Shown here piece by piece: positions 5,191 to 7,123 of a DNA stretch of 7,123 bases. This DNA is from DASQVO01 sp035640715 (GTDB lineage: Bacteria; Actinomycetota; Actinomycetes; Streptosporangiales; Streptosporangiaceae). The notes under the pieces are model-generated. The model worked only from the letters and a program-made list of their open reading frames with translations. It had not been told where the DNA came from and made no database searches. The position numbers and the translations under genes are program-made. Position 1 is the first letter of the stretch; every line of letters starts with the position of its first letter. Where the stretch lies: the NCBI GenBank assembly GCA_035640715.1, contig DASQVO010000081.1, positions 1 to 7,123 on the forward strand, written 5' to 3'.

Positions 5191-5844
5191 ATGAGCCTGC
5201 AGCCCGCCTATGCCCCGACCAAGAGCGAGGCCGCGTACCAGGCGCTGCTCCAGGCCATCCGCTCCGGGGAACTCGCGCCCGGCCAGCGGGTGATCCTGAC
5301 CGCGCTAGCCGGGCAGCTCGGCATGAGCCTCACGCCGGTCAGGGACGCGCTGGCCCTGCTCGCCGAGCAGGGCCTCGTGGTTCGCAAGCCCAACCACACG
5401 ACGGTGATCAGCGAGCAGACTCGGCAGCGGTCGGCCGAGGTGTCGATGCTGCGGGCGATGCTCGAACCGGAGGCGGCGATGCTAGCCGCGGCTCGTTCCG
5501 ACCAGCCCGCGGTCCAGCGGATCACGGCTGCCTGCCAGGCGATGGACGCCGAGCTGGAGGCCACAGGCTTCCGCAGCGCCGGTGATCTCAACGCGCGGTT
5601 CCACCTCGCGGTCGCCGAGGCGAGCGGGTCGGCGATCCTGGCCGAGTTCGTCGGCCGGCTGTGGAAGCAGATTCCCATCGAAGGGCTGACGCTCAGCGGT
5701 CGGCTGGCGCAGGCGTCCCGTGAGCACCACGCGATCCTCGACGCGATCGCGGGCGGCGACGCCGGCCGGGCCCGGGCGATGATGGGCGAGCACGTCGGTA
5801 ACGCGGCCGCGGCCGCCGAGCAGTACCTGTCCGAGCCTGGCTAG
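5191..5844 (+). CDS. GntR-family transcriptional regulator, FadR/FCD subfamily
   Basis: The 217-residue product has an N-terminal winged helix-turn-helix at about 10-72: AYQALLQAIRSGELAPGQRV, then LAGQLGMSLTPVRDALALL with the recognition helix near 46-57, and a wing at LVVRKPNHTTVIS. A helical FCD ligand-binding domain spans about 82-212. FCD metal/ligand positions are visible: N134-x3-H138 (LNARFHLA, with Asn where Asp is the usual first ligand), H179 in REHHAIL, and H201 in MGEHV. Such regulators bind small organic acids and usually repress neighbouring catabolic genes. ATG 5191 lies 2 bases after the OsmC stop with only a weak ribosome site (AAGAACG), so it is probably coupled to OsmC translation. 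As the last gene of the cluster it is the natural candidate for local control; the A/T-rich island at 884-922 is a plausible target. Confidence 0.92.
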   Translation: MSLQPAYAPTKSEAAYQALLQAIRSGELAPGQRVILTALAGQLGMSLTPVRDALALLAEQGLVVRKPNHTTVISEQTRQRSAEVSMLRAMLEPEAAMLAAARSDQPAVQRITAACQAMDAELEATGFRSAGDLNARFHLAVAEASGSAILAEFVGRLWKQIPIEGLTLSGRLAQASREHHAILDAIAGGDAGRARAMMGEHVGNAAAAAEQYLSEPG

Positions 5845-6139
5845 CTGTACCCACCGCGGACGTTGGTGACGGCCACACGGCCGGATGATCTCGAAATAGG
5901 GGAGGGCCTCGGGCTCGGTGTCGATCACCACATCCACGCCGGGCGGCGAGGAGGCCCTCATGCTCAGCGGCGTCACGCGGTACGGGACGGGCGGTCAGCC
6001 GCTGAGCCGCAGCACGAGGACCGTGGTAACGGGCGGGTGTGGTGAGCCGCCGGACGGTCCGACCATGACAGCGACGGCGGTGGCATACAGCCCGACCCGC
6101 CGAGCGCGATGATCTGCCCGGTGTCGCGCATCCGGTACA
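5845..6139. other. Unassigned, probably decayed stretch between the GntR gene and the protease remnant
   Basis: No intact gene with a ribosome site is seen on either strand. Two minus-strand patches have coding-like codon choice: one reads VDVVIDTEPEALPYFEIIRP (about 5880-5940), the other RDTGQIIALGGSG (about 6088-6129). Neither extends into a recognisable protein, and stops or frame changes separate them. They may be relics of one or two lost genes or chance open frames in GC-rich DNA. The catalytic half expected upstream of the protease remnant is not visible here on the + strand. Confidence 0.4.
5870..5883 (+). terminator. Possible weak terminator after the operon
   Basis: CGGCC-ACAC-GGCCG forms a 5-bp stem with a 4-base loop, 25 bases after the GntR stop, with no following T run. 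It is the only hairpin I see at the operon's end and is short, so the call is tentative. Confidence 0.25.
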
Positions 6140-6679
6140 GCCGGCCTGTTCAGCTTCTTTGTCAGCGGGAACTGGGGCGGGCTGTGGATCGCGGTGCTCG
6201 GCTGGTTCCTCATCGGCGTGGCGGCGGCCGAGGCCCGCCAGGCGGTCGTCCGGGACAGTCTCCGAGGGATCCCAATCAGCCGGATCATGACCCCGGATCC
6301 GGTCACGGTGCCCGCAGCAATCAGCGTCCAGCAGTTCCCCGACGACTACCTGTTCCGCCTTCGCCACCAGGCCTATCCCGTCACCGGCGAGGACGGCGCC
6401 GTCATCGGGCTGGTTAGCTTCAACCGGATCAAGCAGGTACCCGCCGCGCAGCGGGACCAGACCCGGCTGGCCGACGTTGCCTGCCCGCTAGCTGAGGTTG
6501 CCACCGCATCACCCAGTGAGCCCGCCGCCGACCTGCTCACCCGGCTCACCTCCTGTGCTGAAGGGCGGGTGCTGGTGTTTGATGCCGGGCGGCTCGCGGG
6601 CATCATCTCACCCAGTGACATCAGCCGCACCCTGGACCGGCTCGGCATCAGCCACCGGAGCACCGCCGGGCGGCGGTGA
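6140..6679 (+). pseudogene. C-terminal remnant of an M50-type (site-2 protease-like) membrane protease with two CBS domains
   Basis: The frame, open from after the stop at 6110-6112, begins recognisably with a hydrophobic segment AGLFSFFVSGNWGGLW, then IAVLGWFLIGVAAAEARQ. This matches the last membrane helix and exit of M50 proteases that carry C-terminal CBS domains. Next comes a first CBS domain (IMTPDPVTVPAAISVQQF, then AYPVTGEDGAVIGLVSF) and a second, shorter one (RLADVACPLAEV through GRVLVFDAGRLAGIISPSDI). It ends at TGA 6677-6679. Family members are about twice this length, with an HExxH zinc motif in the first helices and an Asp motif further on; neither is upstream in this frame. A GTG at 6194 could in principle start a small CBS-only protein, but no ribosome site is evident, so a 5'-truncated gene is the better reading. 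Codon choice remains gene-like, so the loss may be recent. Confidence 0.65.
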
Positions 6680-6934
6680 CACCATCTGCGTCCGTTCTTG
6701 CTGGCGATGACGCGCGGATGCCACCGGATGGTGCCGCCCTCGGTCACCGAAGGTTCCGGCCGCATCGATGTGGTCCAGGGCTGACGGGTAACGCGGTGCT
6801 GACGCCATGTGGGCCTGACTCGCTTTGAGGGACATCCATCATCAGGGGTTTGTCCCCGGGAAGGATGCCCGATCAAGGCCGGAATCGTCCCGGCGGTTAC
6901 TGGCGCGTGTGGTGGCCGGGCTCCTCTGGCCGGC

Positions 6935-7114
6935 TCATCCCTGATCGTGCAGGTCTTCGGCAGCGGCGGCTAGCCGGCCGATGGCTTCGGCGACCGCGAG
7001 GGTCGCCCACGCTTGCGCTGTGGCGATCGTGCGGGGTGCGCGCTCCCGGTCCTGTATTACGTCCTCGCCCAATAGCAGCTCGCGGGCCAGGTTAACGGGC
7101 TCAGCTATCGTCAT
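6935..7114 (-). CDS. Small hypothetical protein (59 residues)
   Basis: A minus-strand frame from ATG (7114-7112) to TGA (6937-6935) has GGAGG four bases before the start, at the window edge, a clear ribosome site. The product starts MTIAEPVNLARELL, is acidic in its first half (LLLGEDVIQDRER), and continues into an Ala-rich helix (TIATAQAWATLAVAEAIGRL) ending EDLHDQG. It looks fully helical, with no membrane segment and no Cys. I do not recognise a family. Small Ala-rich helical proteins of this style with 'TIATAQAWATLA'-like helices occur among accessory genes of actinomycete integrative elements, which would fit the decayed surroundings, but this is only an impression. Confidence 0.6.
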   Translation of the reverse strand: MTIAEPVNLARELLLGEDVIQDRERAPRTIATAQAWATLAVAEAIGRLAAAAEDLHDQG

Positions 7115-7123
7115 GGGTCCTCC

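Noticed and set aside
6845..6857. GGGG-TTTGT-CCCC hairpin as a terminator
   Set aside because: It has only four base pairs, no T run, and no gene ending close to it on either strand.
1..7123. tRNA/rRNA genes, CRISPR array, IS element or riboswitch
   Set aside because: I found no T-loop-like or anticodon-stem pattern, no regularly spaced repeats, no transposase-like frame and no recognisable riboswitch core.

Overview
The window is GC-rich throughout. Its third codon positions are overwhelmingly G or C, and it uses TTG/GTG-type starts and tightly packed same-strand genes. This suggests a high-GC actinomycete (Streptomycetales, Streptosporangiales or a relative). A near-consensus DasR-type palindrome at 393-408 supports an actinomycete source. 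Species cannot be told from the sequence.

Layout, left to right. (1) Positions 2-307 hold the 3' end of an unidentified + strand gene, closed by a strong hairpin terminator (326-367). (2) Positions 368-1018 are a mostly decayed intergenic region. It holds the DasR-like palindrome, a second inverted repeat, a 15-bp tandem repeat, a frameshifted minus-strand remnant of a sucrase/ferredoxin-like gene, and an A/T-rich island (884-922) that is the best candidate promoter/operator for what follows. (3) Positions 1030-5844 are a five-gene, same-strand cluster: a RutA/SfnG-like flavin-dependent monooxygenase, an MFS transporter coupled by a TGATG overlap, an SsuD-like flavin-dependent monooxygenase, an OsmC-like thiol protein, and a GntR/FCD regulator. 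(4) Positions 5845-6139 are unassigned, apparently decayed DNA. (5) Positions 6140-6679 hold the C-terminal half of an M50-type membrane protease with two CBS domains and no catalytic part. (6) Positions 6680-7123 hold a short unassigned stretch and a small minus-strand gene of 59 residues (6935-7114).

The central cluster reads as a self-contained catabolic unit. The MFS protein would import a small organic (perhaps anionic) substrate, and the two luciferase-like monooxygenases would oxidise it in sequence or oxidise two related compounds. The OsmC-like protein would deal with peroxide or a reactive sulfur or thiol intermediate, and the GntR/FCD protein would switch the unit in response to substrate or product. 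The two enzyme types resemble those for organosulfur compounds (alkanesulfonates, dimethyl sulfone) and pyrimidine ring opening, so an organosulfur substrate is the leading guess but is not proven. The window contains no flavin reductase and no SsuABC-type ABC importer. The flanks are full of gene remnants, so the operon sits as an intact island in decaying accessory DNA.
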